Assembly: GCF_004309735.1 (NCBI RefSeq)
Contig: NZ_SIXC01000016.1
Coordinates: 12,816-45,959, forward strand
DNA: 33,144 nucleotides
Source of the DNA: Desulfovibrio legallii
Lineage (GTDB): Bacteria > Desulfobacterota > Desulfovibrionia > Desulfovibrionales > Desulfovibrionaceae
Direction: 5' to 3'
The notes under the pieces are model-generated. The model searched no databases and had not been told where the DNA came from. It was given only the letters and a program-made list of their open reading frames with translations. Made by a program: the position numbers and the translations under genes. Shown here in pieces: positions 32,278 through 33,144 of the stretch. The number at the start of each line of letters is the position of its first letter. Position 1 is the first letter of the stretch.

Positions 32278-32947
32278 GGCTTCCCAACACGGTTATGTAG
32301 ATTCCGACGTAACGGCGTCGGCCCTCTGCCTGCGCAACGGCGGCATTCTCATATATCCCACAGAAACGTTTTTCGCTTTGGGCTGCATGGCCGATCAGGC
32401 CGCGGCCGTGGACATGCTCTACCAGATCAAAGGACGCCCCGTCCACAAACCCTTGCCCCTGCTGGCCGCCGACACCACCCAGGTGGACCGCGTGGCCCTG
32501 CTCACGGCCATGCCCATAGGGCTTGAGCAATTCTGGCCCGGCCCTCTTACCGTGCTGCTGCCCGCCCGTCCCGGCCTGCCCGCGTCCCTGGTTAACCCCG
32601 ACGGACAGGTGGCCGTGCGGGTGACCCCGCACACATTGGCGGCCACCCTGGCTCTGGAGGCCGGTGGAGCGCTCACAGCCACCAGCGCCAACCTCAGTGG
32701 CGGCAAGCCCGCGCAACGCGCCAAAGACCTGGACCCCCGCCTGCTGGCCGCCCTGGGCGGACTGGCCCTCCATGGCCGTGCGGGGCGGCTGCTGCGCGGC
32801 GGCCCGTCCCCGGAAGGCACGCTGCCTTCCACCGTGGTGGCGCCCTTGGGGCCTGACCAAGGCCGTGCCTTGCGCCTGATCCGCCCCGGCCGGATCAGCA
32901 TGGCTGCGCTTGCCGCTGCGGGGTTTACCGTGCTGACGGACGACTGA
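32276..32947 (+). CDS. L-threonylcarbamoyladenylate synthase (TsaC/YrdC/Sua5 family)
   Basis: A 223-residue YrdC-domain enzyme that makes threonylcarbamoyl-AMP from threonine, bicarbonate and ATP for the t6A37 modification of ANN-decoding tRNAs. Motifs: GGILIYPTETFFALGC, the K-x-R loop IKGRPVHKPLPLL, FWPGPLTVLLPA and the nucleotide-binding TATSANLSGG. The length fits the single-domain TsaC form rather than two-domain Sua5. The ATG at 32276 was chosen; a TTG 14 codons earlier would overlap rlmH further. AAAGG lies about ten bases upstream. YciO-type paralogs share the fold, so the exact family member is less certain. Confidence 0.88.
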   Translation: MASQHGYVDSDVTASALCLRNGGILIYPTETFFALGCMADQAAAVDMLYQIKGRPVHKPLPLLAADTTQVDRVALLTAMPIGLEQFWPGPLTVLLPARPGLPASLVNPDGQVAVRVTPHTLAATLALEAGGALTATSANLSGGKPAQRAKDLDPRLLAALGGLALHGRAGRLLRGGPSPEGTLPSTVVAPLGPDQGRALRLIRPGRISMAALAAAGFTVLTDD

Positions 32948-33084
32948 GCCGCCATACGGCTGTGCGCGCCAGGCGCAACCCGCCAACGGCGGCACCCGAA
33001 GCCACCTTGGACCGCCGAGCTTGCGAGGCGGGGCTGATGTCGTAATGGTTGGAAAAAATAAGATTTTTTTGATGCCGACAAGAA

Positions 33085-33142
33085 AGCGGAGAATTTTTGC
33101 GCGCAGCGGACTCAAGTCCGTGAGCAGCAAAAATCCTCCGCT
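33085..33142. repeat. Long composite hairpin at the window edge
   Basis: AGCGGAG (33085-33091) pairs with CTCCGCT (33136-33142). After one mismatch, ATTTTTGC (33093-33100) pairs with GCAAAAAT (33127-33134). Inside, CGGACT-CA-AGTCCG (33107-33120) forms a tight tip. It begins about 140 bases after the TsaC-type gene. It may be a terminator or an intergenic repeat; the window ends two bases later. Confidence 0.6.
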
Positions 33143-33144
33143 GA

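Noticed and set aside
32159..33130. 323-residue minus-strand frame across the TsaC-type gene
   Set aside because: Shadow frame; its first residues come from the right-edge hairpin and the rest from antisense of a recognised gene.
1..33144. tRNA, rRNA, CRISPR array, prophage, transposase or toxin-antitoxin genes
   Set aside because: None was recognised on either strand; the direct and inverted repeats seen are too few and irregular for a CRISPR array.

Overview
The window is a GC-rich, densely coded bacterial chromosome segment. The gene set suggests a Gram-negative, sulfate-reducing member of the Desulfovibrio group. This rests on the small PxxKW cysteine-rich protein, a fused CobA-HemD tetrapyrrole enzyme, a bacterial PglB-type oligosaccharyltransferase, and outer-membrane genes such as lnt and mlaE. 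The taxonomy is inference from family distribution, because no rRNA or tRNA gene is visible.

Layout. 17-1135: alanine dehydrogenase. 1148-5122 (minus): an autonomous-looking four-gene unit made of a PadR-type DNA-binding domain fused to a BioB/HydE-like radical SAM enzyme, followed by the binding protein, permease and ATPase of a NitT/TauT-type importer. Its promoter carries a palindrome at the predicted start of transcription. 5324-5771: divergent PxxKW gene with its own promoter. 6023-9182: M20 peptidase overlapping mnmG. 9306-12756: membrane-anchored PilZ protein, CorC-like CBS protein and lnt, closed by a strong terminator. 12903-15726: prfB (RF2) with an intact programmed +1 frameshift, a degenerate GGDEF protein overlapping it, and a MinD/FlhG-like ATPase. 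15946-17211: HU/IHF-like protein and dapA. 17212-17785: 574 bases without a gene but packed with hairpins.

17786-21499 (minus): pepA, cobA-hemD and purN, overlapping or nearly touching, behind one good promoter. 21719-22993: hemW. 23313-26350 (minus): rsmG and the oligosaccharyltransferase. 26491-29148: fabD and argS. 29353-31627: SPOR protein, orphan mlaE and ruvC. 31804-32947: rlmH and a TsaC/YrdC-type gene, divergent, with start codons that share the same CATG. The right edge holds a long hairpin.

Most genes are housekeeping (translation, tRNA and rRNA modification, envelope, lysine, purine and tetrapyrrole synthesis). The least conventional items are the PadR-radical SAM fusion with its importer, the two collinear copies of a roughly 125-base intergenic repeat (about 12760 and 17223), and the hairpin-rich stretch before purN. 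Promoters and hairpins were read by eye; no folding, HMM or database search was run.
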